Below are positions 25,152 through 33,768 of a DNA stretch of 64,000 bases, piece by piece (positions within the stretch are counted from its first letter, which is position 1; the number at the start of each line of letters is the position of its first letter). Source of the DNA: Paenibacillus sp. V4I7 (GTDB lineage Bacteria; Bacillota; Bacilli; Paenibacillales; NBRC-103111); NCBI RefSeq assembly GCF_030817275.1, contig NZ_JAUSZD010000002.1, positions 3,472,001 through 3,536,000 on the forward strand, read 5' to 3'. Position numbers and translations under genes: made by a program. The notes under the pieces were generated by a model that did no database searches, was not told the DNA's origin, and saw only the letters and a program-made list of their open reading frames with translations.

Positions 25152-26394
25152 GCTGATCCCTCCTGAAGCCGTTAATTACATCATCCGAATTTCCCACCAT
25201 AGACAGAGAAAAAGGTGTGGAGAAAAGCGTTTTCGTCAATTGACGAATGTTCTCCATCTGAACGCTTTCAATTCGCTCGATCATTTCGTCGAGGCTGTAA
25301 TGCTTACCAGTCATCAACTCATTTTTCCCGAATCGGTTCATCCGGCTGCTGGTACTCTCCAAACTAAGGATCAAGCTGCCCTTCAGCTGCTCCTTTCCTT
25401 TCTTTAGTTCAGAATCTGTCATTCCATTCACCGCAATATCATGCAGCAGCTCCATAGTCACTTTGAGCACTTCTTCCGTCTGCTTCGGTGCTGTTCCTGT
25501 ATAAATCGTGAACATGCCGCTGTCGATATGCGAAGAATGATACGAATAAACGGAATAAGCAAGTCCGCGTTTCTCACGAATCTCCTGGAACAATCTAGAA
25601 CTCATTCCACCGCCAATGGCATTATTGAGCAGTACCATCGGATATAGATTCTCTTCTTGAAGCGAAAGACCTGGAAGGGATAGACAGATGTGATTTTGCT
25701 CTGTTTTTTTCGCATGGAAAATCAGTTCTCCAAGGAAATCCGGTGCATCATAACTTGTTTCCACACCCGTTTGAGCGAATTCACCGAAATGCTTCTCAAT
25801 AAGCTCGCGCACACTATCGTCAATATTGCCAGCAATACTTAGAACCGTATTTTCTGTATTATAATATTGCTTCATATAGTTACGCAGATCTTCGGATTTC
25901 ATTTTCGATAAATTGTCTTGGGTTCCGAGGATCGTATACCCCAGCGGATGTGAGCCATAAGAAGCTTTGGCCAATAAATCATGAACCAGATCGTCCGGTG
26001 TATCTTCATACATAGAGATCTCTTCATAAATGACGTTCTTCTCTTTTTCTAACTCACTCTCATCAAATGCAGAATGGAAAAACATGTCCGAAAGCATATC
26101 CATCGCAAGAGGCAAATGATCATCGAGAACTTTTGCATAATAGCATGTGTACTCTTTGGAGGTGAATGCATTCACATTTCCTCCGATTCCATCAAATATC
26201 TCCGCGATATCTTTGGCTGAATGGCGCTCTGTCCCCTTGAACAACATGTGTTCAATAAAATGCGAAATGCCGTTACTATCTTGAGACTCATTACGCGAGC
26301 CCGTCTTCACCCAGATCCCGAACGTTACCGATCGAAACGTAGGAATTTGTTCCATGACGACTCTCAAGCCATTATGTAAGCGATATTTGATCAC
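25138..26394 (-). CDS. mlpA: M16 family zinc peptidase (MlpA/YmxG)
   Basis: 418 aa pitrilysin-family protease with zinc motif ISHFIEHMLFKGT (HxxEH near residue 48) and EEISMYEDTPDD for the third ligand. The B. subtilis homologue at this place has been implicated in regulating extracellular protease AprE. GTG at 26394 lies seven bases after AGGAGG; a TTG one codon earlier is possible. Follows the deacetylase gene ylxY and overlaps dut. Confidence 0.9.
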   Translation of the reverse strand: MIKYRLHNGLRVVMEQIPTFRSVTFGIWVKTGSRNESQDSNGISHFIEHMLFKGTERHSAKDIAEIFDGIGGNVNAFTSKEYTCYYAKVLDDHLPLAMDMLSDMFFHSAFDESELEKEKNVIYEEISMYEDTPDDLVHDLLAKASYGSHPLGYTILGTQDNLSKMKSEDLRNYMKQYYNTENTVLSIAGNIDDSVRELIEKHFGEFAQTGVETSYDAPDFLGELIFHAKKTEQNHICLSLPGLSLQEENLYPMVLLNNAIGGGMSSRLFQEIREKRGLAYSVYSYHSSHIDSGMFTIYTGTAPKQTEEVLKVTMELLHDIAVNGMTDSELKKGKEQLKGSLILSLESTSSRMNRFGKNELMTGKHYSLDEMIERIESVQMENIRQLTKTLFSTPFSLSMVGNSDDVINGFRRDQLVSL

Positions 26395-26500
26395 CAAGGT
26401 TCCTCCTCGAATTGTAGCACCTAAAGTCCTTTTCCCAAATTATACTTACTCAGTCTAACAAAAATGTGCCAATGACTCAACTTTGCGGCTGATTCGTCGA

Positions 26501-27553
26501 TTATTTTGCGATTTTACCTGCTTCAGCAACACGTTTAGAGGATAAAAGCTCAGATACGGTGCCAATCGACAATCCTTTATTTTTAATTATACGGATCATA
26601 CCTTGCAGCGCTTCCTTGGATGAGGTCGTTGGATGCATCAAAATAAGTGATCCTGGCTCGACACTAGTCGATAACCGTTGAAGGATTCGCTCAGACCCTG
26701 GATTTTTCCAATCTATCGTATCGAAAGTCCAAAGTACCGTTTGCAGATTGAACTCCGATGCTACTTGAACCGTTTCTTGGTTAAAATAACCCGAAGGAGG
26801 CGCAAACAGCATGTTCTTCACACCAAGCTGCTGCTTCAACAGATCCTCTGTTTTAGAAATTTCCTCAACCGCTTTACTTCGCGTTATACTTCTCATATCC
26901 TTATGCGAATAAGCATGATTAGACAATTCATGCCCTTCGCTTTGGATCTTTTTGGCCATTTCTACGTTCTTCTTCAACCACGAGCCATCCAGAAAGAAAG
27001 TCGCATGTACATTTTCTTTGCGGAGAGTGTCTAACATACTAGGCAAATACTCATTTCCCCAAGCAACATTGATCATGAAAGAAACCATTGGCTTCTTGGG
27101 ATTCCCTTTATATATCGGATTCGGACCGAGATCGTTCAATTGAATACTTGGTTGCACTTCTTTCATTATATAGTTTATTTTATTCGGCGTTAAGTGATGC
27201 TCTGCTAGCTTAAGCGTCTCCTCAATATCGACTTCCAATCCATTGTAACCCGGAATAGCTTTCCAAACGGGATCAATTTTGGCATTGATGGGGGCAATCT
27301 TTCGTTTTTCAGCTTCTTTCATAATCGTTTCTAATAAAATGCTTTGCTTTGACTTCTTTTGTTCAGTTGATTTTAAGGTGGCAGTGGCAAAGACAGGGAG
27401 TGTTTCTTCACCTCTCCAATTATTATCTGCTAGATACTTACTTTGATTATTTTTCACTGCATGAATGTAAGTTCCTATGCTAGGGATTGCATCCAATGTA
27501 AGCAGAACCAAAGCAAAAAAACTTCCAAGAAGAAGCCATTTTTTGTGGAGCAT
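26501..27553 (-). CDS. ylxY: YlxY-type polysaccharide deacetylase homologue
   Basis: 350 aa secreted or membrane-anchored protein (LLLGSFFALVLLTLDAIPSIG helix near the N-terminus) with a C-terminal NodB-like domain. Motif 2 is kept (SNHAYSHKDM) and motif 3 reads FAPPSGYF, but the motif 1 TFDDG, which supplies the catalytic base and metal Asp, is replaced by INVAWGNEY. The same substitution is characteristic of YlxY proteins, so ordinary metal-dependent deacetylase activity is doubtful. ATG at 27553 after GAAGGGGG. Lies between pnp and mlpA as in B. subtilis. Confidence 0.85.
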   Translation of the reverse strand: MLHKKWLLLGSFFALVLLTLDAIPSIGTYIHAVKNNQSKYLADNNWRGEETLPVFATATLKSTEQKKSKQSILLETIMKEAEKRKIAPINAKIDPVWKAIPGYNGLEVDIEETLKLAEHHLTPNKINYIMKEVQPSIQLNDLGPNPIYKGNPKKPMVSFMINVAWGNEYLPSMLDTLRKENVHATFFLDGSWLKKNVEMAKKIQSEGHELSNHAYSHKDMRSITRSKAVEEISKTEDLLKQQLGVKNMLFAPPSGYFNQETVQVASEFNLQTVLWTFDTIDWKNPGSERILQRLSTSVEPGSLILMHPTTSSKEALQGMIRIIKNKGLSIGTVSELLSSKRVAEAGKIAK

Positions 27554-27641
27554 ACACAGATCCCCCTTCCTTATGTCCTGATTTTATGCAGGAAAGGACA
27601 AGAGTAGAACGAGGCATGTCCAGGTATGTCTAAATAGCAAA

Positions 27642-27667
27642 AAAGAGACAGATTGATCTGACTCTTT
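27642..27667 (-). terminator. Terminator after pnp
   Basis: Stem AAAGAG-x-CAGAT/ATCTG-x-CTCTTT with a two-base gap at the tip, followed on the minus strand by TTTGC (six T in total with the stem end). Confidence 0.85.
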
Positions 27668-27707
27668 ATCCAAAACTATTTAAAAGGGACTTTACAAGTC
27701 ACGCGGC

Positions 27708-29810
27708 TTAGGTTTGAGCCGGGACTTGCGAAGTTAATGTCGCTTTGCGAGAAAGATTAACTCTTCCTTGTTGGTCAATTTCAGTTACTTTGACGGTGAT
27801 TTGATCGCCAATGTTTACTACGTCTTCCACTTTCGCTACACGCTCTGTGGAGATTTGTGAAATATGAACCAAACCTTCTTTACCAGGCAAAATTTCTACG
27901 AATGCTCCGAACTTCTCAACGCGTTTAACGGTTCCAAGGTAAGTTTCACCTACAATAACCTCGCGAACGATGCCTTCGATAATCGAACGTGCTTTTTCGT
28001 TCATCTCTTGATTGGATGAAGCGATGAATACACGGCCATCTTGTTCGATATCAATTTTCACGCCTGTTTCTTCAATAATTTTATTGATGATTTTACCACC
28101 GGCACCAATGACATCACGGATTTTGTCCGGGTTGATGTTCATCGTAAGAATCTTAGGCGCGTATTTGGAAAGAGTCTTCTTCGGCTCAGAAATACGAGAT
28201 ACCATTTTACTTAAAATGTGCAAACGGCCTTCTTTGGCTTGCTGCAAGGACTGCTGTAGGATACTGCGATCAATCCCATCGATCTTGATATCCATTTGCA
28301 GGGCTGTAATACCTTCAGCGGTTCCCGCAACTTTAAAGTCCATATCGCCAAGATGATCCTCCATACCCTGAATATCGGATAAAATGGAGAAATGATCTCC
28401 GTCTTTGATCAGACCCATTGCAATACCAGCAACCGGAGCTTTAATTGGAACACCAGCATCCATAAGAGCAAGTGTACTTGCACAAATACTAGCTTGGGAT
28501 GTTGAACCATTCGATTCCAACACTTCAGATACAAGACGAATTGTGTAAGGGAATTCAACTTCATTAGGGATGATCGGCTCAAGAGCTCTTTCTCCTAATG
28601 CACCATGTCCGATTTCACGACGACCCGGTGGACGAAGCGGTCTTGCTTCCCCAACGGAAAACGGAGGGAAATTGTAGTGATGCATGAAACGTTTGGTTTC
28701 TGTAAGATCCAAGCCATCCAATATTTGAACATCGCCTAAAGCGCCTAATGTACAAATACTAAGAGCTTGTGTTTGTCCACGTGTGAACAAACCTGAACCG
28801 TGAGTACGCGGTAACAAATCAATATCACAATCAATTGGACGAATTTCTTCTGGTTTACGTCCATCTGGTCTCACTTTATCATGTGTGATCAAACGACGTA
28901 CTTCTTCTTTAACGATATCATAAAGCGTTTCTTTCACATCGCCAAGTAACCCTGGAGTTTCTGCATACAAGGCTGTAAAATGTTCCACAGCTTCGGCATT
29001 CACAACATCGATTGCATCTTGTCTTGCATGCTTTTCAGGAATTTTAATTGCATCAACTAATCTAGCTTGAGCAAATTCACGAACTGCACGATTTACCTCG
29101 GCATCAACCGTATGAAGTTTGACCTCCATTTTCGGTTTCCCCGCTTGTTCAACTAATTCTTCAATCACCGCAACAATCTTACGGATTTCATCGTGCCCAA
29201 ACATGATTGCTTCGAGGACAACTTCCTCTGAAACTTCATTCGCACCAGCTTCTACCATCATTATTGCATCTTTCGTGCCGGCAACTGTCAAGTGAAGATC
29301 ACTTTTCTCCGCTGTCTCACCCGTCGGGTTAATAACGAATTGCCCATCTACTCGTCCAACAATCACGCCACCAACAGGCCCATTGAAAGGAACATCAGAG
29401 ATTGCTAGTGCGGCAGAAGTACCAATCATTGCTGCCATTTCTGGCGGACACTCTTGGTCTACGCTCATAACGATGGAAACGATTTGCACGTCATTACGGA
29501 AGCCTTCAGGGAAAAGAGGGCGAATCGGACGATCCGTTAAACGGCTCGCAAGGATCGCTTTCTCACTTGGACGTCCTTCACGTTTAATAAAACCACCTGG
29601 AATTTTACCTACGGAATACAATCTTTCTTCATAATTAACCGTTAACGGAAAGAAATCCAGATCTTTCGGTCCGCTTGAAGCTGTTACTGTACTCAGCACA
29701 ACCGTATCGCCATAACGTACAGTTACAGCTGCATTCGCTTGTTTGGCCAGTCTGCCCGTTTCAAGAATGAACGGTTTGCCGCCAAGTTCCATTTGTACCC
29801 TTTTCTCCAT
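27708..29810 (-). CDS. pnp: Polyribonucleotide nucleotidyltransferase
   Basis: 700 aa 3'-5' phosphorolytic exoribonuclease. Two RNase PH domains (the second with [30 protein letters not shown]), then a KH domain ([23 protein letters not shown]) and an S1 domain ([33 protein letters not shown]). Length normal. It follows rpsO after 267 bases that hold a large hairpin; processing of the rpsO-pnp region controls pnp in enterobacteria, and the same may apply here. ATG at 29810 after AGGAGGATGTT. Confidence 0.97.
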   Translation of the reverse strand: MEKRVQMELGGKPFILETGRLAKQANAAVTVRYGDTVVLSTVTASSGPKDLDFFPLTVNYEERLYSVGKIPGGFIKREGRPSEKAILASRLTDRPIRPLFPEGFRNDVQIVSIVMSVDQECPPEMAAMIGTSAALAISDVPFNGPVGGVIVGRVDGQFVINPTGETAEKSDLHLTVAGTKDAIMMVEAGANEVSEEVVLEAIMFGHDEIRKIVAVIEELVEQAGKPKMEVKLHTVDAEVNRAVREFAQARLVDAIKIPEKHARQDAIDVVNAEAVEHFTALYAETPGLLGDVKETLYDIVKEEVRRLITHDKVRPDGRKPEEIRPIDCDIDLLPRTHGSGLFTRGQTQALSICTLGALGDVQILDGLDLTETKRFMHHYNFPPFSVGEARPLRPPGRREIGHGALGERALEPIIPNEVEFPYTIRLVSEVLESNGSTSQASICASTLALMDAGVPIKAPVAGIAMGLIKDGDHFSILSDIQGMEDHLGDMDFKVAGTAEGITALQMDIKIDGIDRSILQQSLQQAKEGRLHILSKMVSRISEPKKTLSKYAPKILTMNINPDKIRDVIGAGGKIINKIIEETGVKIDIEQDGRVFIASSNQEMNEKARSIIEGIVREVIVGETYLGTVKRVEKFGAFVEILPGKEGLVHISQISTERVAKVEDVVNIGDQITVKVTEIDQQGRVNLSRKATLTSQVPAQT

Positions 29811-29998
29811 AACATCCTCCTAAGGAATTGTTCTATTCAATTCATATGTGTTTGATAAACACGCACAGAAAGTAAGGTTCAGAAACCTTTATTATTATGC
29901 TCCGTATGTACTCAAAAATTGCCTAACGTTGGAGTCATCCACTATTTCTGCGTAATGTCTAGTATTTCCTTCTTTTTCCGTTTTAAAAATACAAGAAA

Positions 29999-30064
29999 AA
30001 GCAACCTCGTTGCCTTTCTTCGCCAAAGCTTTATCAAGCCCAGCAAAGGAGCAACAGGTTGCTT
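29999..30064 (-). terminator. Extended hairpin terminator between rpsO and pnp
   Basis: Minus-strand arms AAGCAACCT (30064-30056) and AGGTTGCTT (30007-29999) pair fully; inside them GTTGC/GCAAC and CCTTT/AAAGG extend the stem. It is followed by TTTTTCTTG. Much larger than a normal terminator; it may also be an RNA processing site for pnp. Confidence 0.75.
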
Positions 30065-30077
30065 CTCATTGTCGGTT

Positions 30078-30347
30078 TTATCGACGCAAACCAAGCTTTT
30101 CGATCAAAGCACTGTAACGGCTCACATCTTTGTTCTTCACGTATGCTAGTAGCTTACGGCGTTGACCAACCATTTTGAGCAAACCACGGCGGGAATGATG
30201 ATCTTTCTTGTGAGTCCGCAGATGATTAGTCAGGTTGACAATGTTTTCTGTAAGGATTGCTACTTGTACCTCAGGTGAACCCGTATCGGTATCATGTACC
30301 TTGTGAGTTTGAATCAGTTGTGTTTTACGCTCTTGAGTTAATGCCAT
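30078..30347 (-). CDS. rpsO: 30S ribosomal protein S15
   Basis: 89 aa, universal S15 length, with the conserved [20 protein letters not shown] and [22 protein letters not shown]. Binds 16S rRNA early in assembly of the central domain. ATG at 30347, RBS TAGGAGATGAACAATC. It has its own extended -10 promoter and a leader of about 110 nt with two hairpins, suggesting feedback control by S15, known in several bacteria. Confidence 0.98.
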   Translation of the reverse strand: MALTQERKTQLIQTHKVHDTDTGSPEVQVAILTENIVNLTNHLRTHKKDHHSRRGLLKMVGQRRKLLAYVKNKDVSRYSALIEKLGLRR

Positions 30348-30385
30348 GATTGTTCATCTCCTAAATTCTATTGTATCCCCACTAG

Positions 30386-30454
30386 CCTAGAAATCGCCGA
30401 TGATAGCGTAGGTCCAAGCTAAGGTTCATGCCACAAAGGATAGTTCCTTTTGGC
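30386..30454 (-). other. Structured leader of rpsO, putative S15 autoregulatory RNA
   Basis: Two hairpins on the minus strand: GCCA-AAAGG/CCTTT-GTGGC (30454-30430) and CCTA-CGC/GCG-TAGG (30412-30386). They lie between the promoter and the Shine-Dalgarno. S15 leaders in other bacteria fold into junctions that mimic the rRNA site; the match of this RNA to such a fold has not been computed. Confidence 0.5.
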
Positions 30455-30464
30455 AACGTTATTC

Positions 30465-30480
30465 AGTATATCATAATCGC
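30465..30480 (-). promoter_or_regulatory. Extended -10 promoter of rpsO
   Basis: Minus-strand TGATATACT: TG-x-TATACT with the -10 hexamer at 30465-30470. The -35 (TTACTT, 17 bases upstream) is weak, as expected for an extended -10 promoter. Confidence 0.6.
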
Positions 30481-30514
30481 ATAGTAGAAGTAAATGCTTG
30501 TTTCAACTGGAACG

Positions 30515-31450
30515 TTATAATTTGTTCTTGGCCGTTTCGACGTCAAGTTTAATTTGAGTAACCAAATCGTCTAGGGATGAGAATTTCCGCTCTGGTCGAA
30601 GGAAAGCTATGAGCTCAACATTCATATGCTCGCCGTAAATTTGTTCGGAGAAATCAAATAAATGAGCTTCGAATGAGGGCTTTAATTCTCCGGTTGTGAA
30701 AGTAGGCTTTACACCTATATTCATAACCCCTTTATAGGTTTCCCCTTTAACAGAAGCTTTAATCGCATAAACACCATTCGTAGGGATGACGTAAGACTCA
30801 TCCAGTTGAATATTAGCTGTAGGAAAGCCAAGTGTTCTCCCACGCTTCTCTCCATCCACAACGATGCCGCTTATACTATAGGGACGCCCAAGTAGTCTGG
30901 TAACTGTGTCGATGTCTCCTTGCTGCAATGATTCACGAATGAGTGTACTGCTAACTTTTTCGCCATCCATATGAAAGGGTCTCACCACTTCTACAGAAAA
31001 TTTCCCATGACTCAACTCACAAAGCGAATCCGGGGTACCTTTACCTTGGAAACCAAATGTAAAATCAAAACCACATATGACACTTTCCACACCAAGCCGA
31101 TCCAATACTTGATCCACGAAATGTTCCGGGGATAACCGCATTAAAGAGGCATCAAAGGTAACAATGTAGGTATGATTCACACCCAGCGATTCAAACATTT
31201 TCATTTTCTTACTCATCGGAGTTATTAGATCTGTATATCTATCTTGACCCATTACTGCCCTAGGATGTGGGTGAAAGGTCATAATGGCGGCCTTCAGCCC
31301 AAGATTCTTAGCCGTACGTAGGGCTCGTCCAATGACTTCCTGATGTCCCAAATGTACACCATCGAAATCACCAATTGCCACCACTTGCTCTCCTACAATT
31401 AGGTCCAAATCATCCATATTAATGGGGTATGATATTGGTATTATGCGCAT
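30515..31450 (-). CDS. ribF: Bifunctional riboflavin kinase/FAD synthetase
   Basis: 311 aa. N-terminal nucleotidyltransferase (AIGDFDGVHLGHQEVIGRAL, with the HxGH motif) converts FMN to FAD; C-terminal flavokinase (RPYSISGIVVDGEKRGRTLGFPTANIQLD) converts riboflavin to FMN. Called ribC in B. subtilis and found between truB and rpsO there too. ATG at 31450 follows AGGTGG by six bases; the ATG at 31468 has no good site. Confidence 0.95.
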   Translation of the reverse strand: MRIIPISYPINMDDLDLIVGEQVVAIGDFDGVHLGHQEVIGRALRTAKNLGLKAAIMTFHPHPRAVMGQDRYTDLITPMSKKMKMFESLGVNHTYIVTFDASLMRLSPEHFVDQVLDRLGVESVICGFDFTFGFQGKGTPDSLCELSHGKFSVEVVRPFHMDGEKVSSTLIRESLQQGDIDTVTRLLGRPYSISGIVVDGEKRGRTLGFPTANIQLDESYVIPTNGVYAIKASVKGETYKGVMNIGVKPTFTTGELKPSFEAHLFDFSEQIYGEHMNVELIAFLRPERKFSSLDDLVTQIKLDVETAKNKL

Positions 31451-31493
31451 AACTTTCCACCTACCCATTTCAACCTGTCCCGTGACGTTATAA

Positions 31494-32408
31494 TTAGAGG
31501 AAAACTTTGGCTGGGATCAGGACTTGGCTAGCGCTGTTCCATTCATACAAACCAAGAAACCGTTCATCAGGCGAATAAGCCCTGAAAATGGTTTGTGATG
31601 CATCTGCATGAGCCGTCCGATTCACAGTCATAGGTATTTTCTTCCCTTGTAGTGCATGTATAGCTTCCCCGGCAGATAGTTCAATGAATGGGATATGTGA
31701 AATCGCCTGATCCATAGGAATCATATGCACCTGTAGTAATCCTTGAGCCTTCATTTGTTCAATCTGTTCAAATGTTAAGCACTGCTCTTGGCGAATACTG
31801 CCCGTCGATGTACGAATTAAACTTTTCATCACCGCCGGATATCCGAGAGCCTTACCTATATCCACACATAAGGTTCTTATATAGGTCCCTTTGGAGCAAG
31901 AAGCACGAAATTGAATCTCTGGATGGTTTTGCTGTAGATCCATATGAAGAATGTCTAGCTTATGAATCGTCACTTTACGTGACTTCCGCTCTACTTCTTT
32001 GCCTTCACGGGCTAATTCATAGAGTCGTTTCCCATCAATCTTCACTGCTGAGAACATCGGTGGGACCTGTTCGATTTCTCCGACAAAAGAATGAAGAACC
32101 TCACGGACCCTTAATTCATCCAAAGTCACCTGCGGAACTTCTTCCAACACCGTACCCGTCATATCCTCCGTATCGGTAGAAAGACCGATTCGAAGAACAG
32201 CTTCATATTCCTTGGGCAACTCCTGAATGTACTCAACCATTCGAGTCGCTCTACCTATACATAATGGCAAAACCCCGGTTACTTGCGGGTCTAGCGTTCC
32301 CGTATGGCCGATGCGTTTGATCCCAAGGATACCTCTAACTTTGGCTACAACATCATGAGAAGTGAAGCCCGCCGGTTTCCATACAGGCAAAATGCCTTCT
32401 AACGTCAT
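31494..32408 (-). CDS. truB: tRNA pseudouridine(55) synthase
   Basis: 304 aa. Makes pseudouridine 55 in the T-loop of tRNAs. Conserved head GILPVWKPAGFTSHDVVAKVR and catalytic Asp in GHTGTLDPQVTGVLPLC; FRASCSKGTYIRTLC also typical. Overlaps nrnA by four bases (ATGA). Confidence 0.96.
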   Translation of the reverse strand: MTLEGILPVWKPAGFTSHDVVAKVRGILGIKRIGHTGTLDPQVTGVLPLCIGRATRMVEYIQELPKEYEAVLRIGLSTDTEDMTGTVLEEVPQVTLDELRVREVLHSFVGEIEQVPPMFSAVKIDGKRLYELAREGKEVERKSRKVTIHKLDILHMDLQQNHPEIQFRASCSKGTYIRTLCVDIGKALGYPAVMKSLIRTSTGSIRQEQCLTFEQIEQMKAQGLLQVHMIPMDQAISHIPFIELSAGEAIHALQGKKIPMTVNRTAHADASQTIFRAYSPDERFLGLYEWNSASQVLIPAKVFL

Positions 32409-33406
32409 ATGAGTTCGTTCCCTACTTCCTGAACCATTTTGGCTATTGCTTCCTCAAGCGTACCTTGGATTGTACAGCCTGATGCACGAACATGGCCGCC
32501 TCCGCCAAGTGATTGCGCAATTGCAGCAACGTCAACAAGTCCTGATGAGCGGAGACTTACTTTAATTACACCGACTGACTTCTCTTTAAATAGCATGCCC
32601 ACTTCCACACCTTCCACATTACGCGGATAGTTGACAAGCCCATCCAGATCGTCGCTTGAGGCACCAGTTAACTCTAAATCTGCCAGAGAAACAGCAAGCC
32701 ATGCTAATTTACGATCATTTGCAAATGAAAGTGTCGATAAAGCTTTTTGCAGAAGTACGATTTGAGAATAAGTGACTCTTTCCAGCACCTGCTCAGCTAT
32801 GACAGAGCCCTGAACCCCAAGTGATAACAGCGTTGCTCCGATCTGCATGACCTCAGGCGAGGTGTTTGAATACCGAAAACCACCTGTGTCTGTCAGCAAG
32901 CCAGTGTAGATACAATCACCAAACTCCAAATTCGGTACAAGCTTCATATGTATAGCTAAATCATATAAAATTTGAACGGTTGCAGCGGCATCATGTTTAA
33001 TTAAATGGCACGAACCAAATCTATCGTTCGTTGGATGATGATCAACATTGAGCAGCCGTGCTTGGTCATCAAAAAGAGTGCTGATCCTACCCATTCTGGA
33101 GAAATCAGCACAATCTACACTTATGATGGTTTGATAAAGTCTTTCTGGAACTTCCTTGCCATAATCAAGTACTCGATCACTTCCCCATAAATAGGAAAAT
33201 TTAGAGGGCATAGTGCCCTCATTGATCATTGTAAAGGATTTTCCCAGTTGTTTAAGAATCCAACCGGTTGCATACGTAGAACTGGCGGCATCCCCATCCG
33301 GTTGGATGTGAGATACCACCAGGAAATCATCATGCTGCTCGATAAACGTAGCTGCTGCTGCCAGCTGCTGTCTGTATTCGGTGGCATGGTTCATTCCACT
33401 TCTCAT
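32405..33406 (-). CDS. nrnA: Bifunctional oligoribonuclease/PAP phosphatase NrnA
   Basis: 333 aa DHH/DHHA1 phosphoesterase. Degrades nano-RNAs of 2-5 nt and dephosphorylates 3'-phosphoadenosine 5'-phosphate. Metal motifs SHIQPDGDAASST and VDHHPTNDRFG, and the DHHA1 glycine-rich GGGGHVRASG near the C-terminus. ATG at 33406 overlaps the rbfA stop (ATGA). In B. subtilis nrnA lies elsewhere (ytqI); presence inside the rbfA-truB operon is seen in many Firmicutes. Confidence 0.93.
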   Translation of the reverse strand: MRSGMNHATEYRQQLAAAATFIEQHDDFLVVSHIQPDGDAASSTYATGWILKQLGKSFTMINEGTMPSKFSYLWGSDRVLDYGKEVPERLYQTIISVDCADFSRMGRISTLFDDQARLLNVDHHPTNDRFGSCHLIKHDAAATVQILYDLAIHMKLVPNLEFGDCIYTGLLTDTGGFRYSNTSPEVMQIGATLLSLGVQGSVIAEQVLERVTYSQIVLLQKALSTLSFANDRKLAWLAVSLADLELTGASSDDLDGLVNYPRNVEGVEVGMLFKEKSVGVIKVSLRSSGLVDVAAIAQSLGGGGHVRASGCTIQGTLEEAIAKMVQEVGNELI

Positions 33407-33762
33407 ATGCTTGAATTTCCTTCCTGATTAAGCTTATGCAACAAGTTATCGATATGACTTCCATAATCAATAGAAGCATCGAACTTAAATTGCAGTTCTG
33501 GAATTTTACGTAAACGAATTCGCTTGCCTAATTCCGAGCGAATATATCCAGAACCTACAGAAAGCGCCTTAAGTGTTGCAGCTTTCTCTTCTTCTGTCCC
33601 CATTACGCTAAGAAAAACACGAGCTAAGGATAAATCGTTCGTTACTTCTACACCAGTTACGGTTAAGAAACCAATGCGTGGATCTTTTAATTCGGACTGA
33701 ACGATCTGGCTTAATTCTTTCTTGATTTGTTCGCCAACTCGACCTACACGAACTCTAGCCAT
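33403..33762 (-). CDS. rbfA: 30S ribosome-binding factor A
   Basis: 119 aa KH-type assembly factor for late maturation of the 30S subunit. Head MARVRVGRVGEQIKKELSQIVQ and DPRIGFLTVTGVEVTNDLSLARVFLS are diagnostic. Six bases after infB; the small gene ylxP, which separates them in B. subtilis, is absent. Confidence 0.96.
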   Translation of the reverse strand: MARVRVGRVGEQIKKELSQIVQSELKDPRIGFLTVTGVEVTNDLSLARVFLSVMGTEEEKAATLKALSVGSGYIRSELGKRIRLRKIPELQFKFDASIDYGSHIDNLLHKLNQEGNSSI

Positions 33763-33768
33763 TTGTCA

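Noticed and set aside
26398..26500. Possible promoter before mlpA (TTGGCA with TATAAT)
   Set aside because: The boxes are 22 bases apart, too far for sigma-A; I cannot support it.
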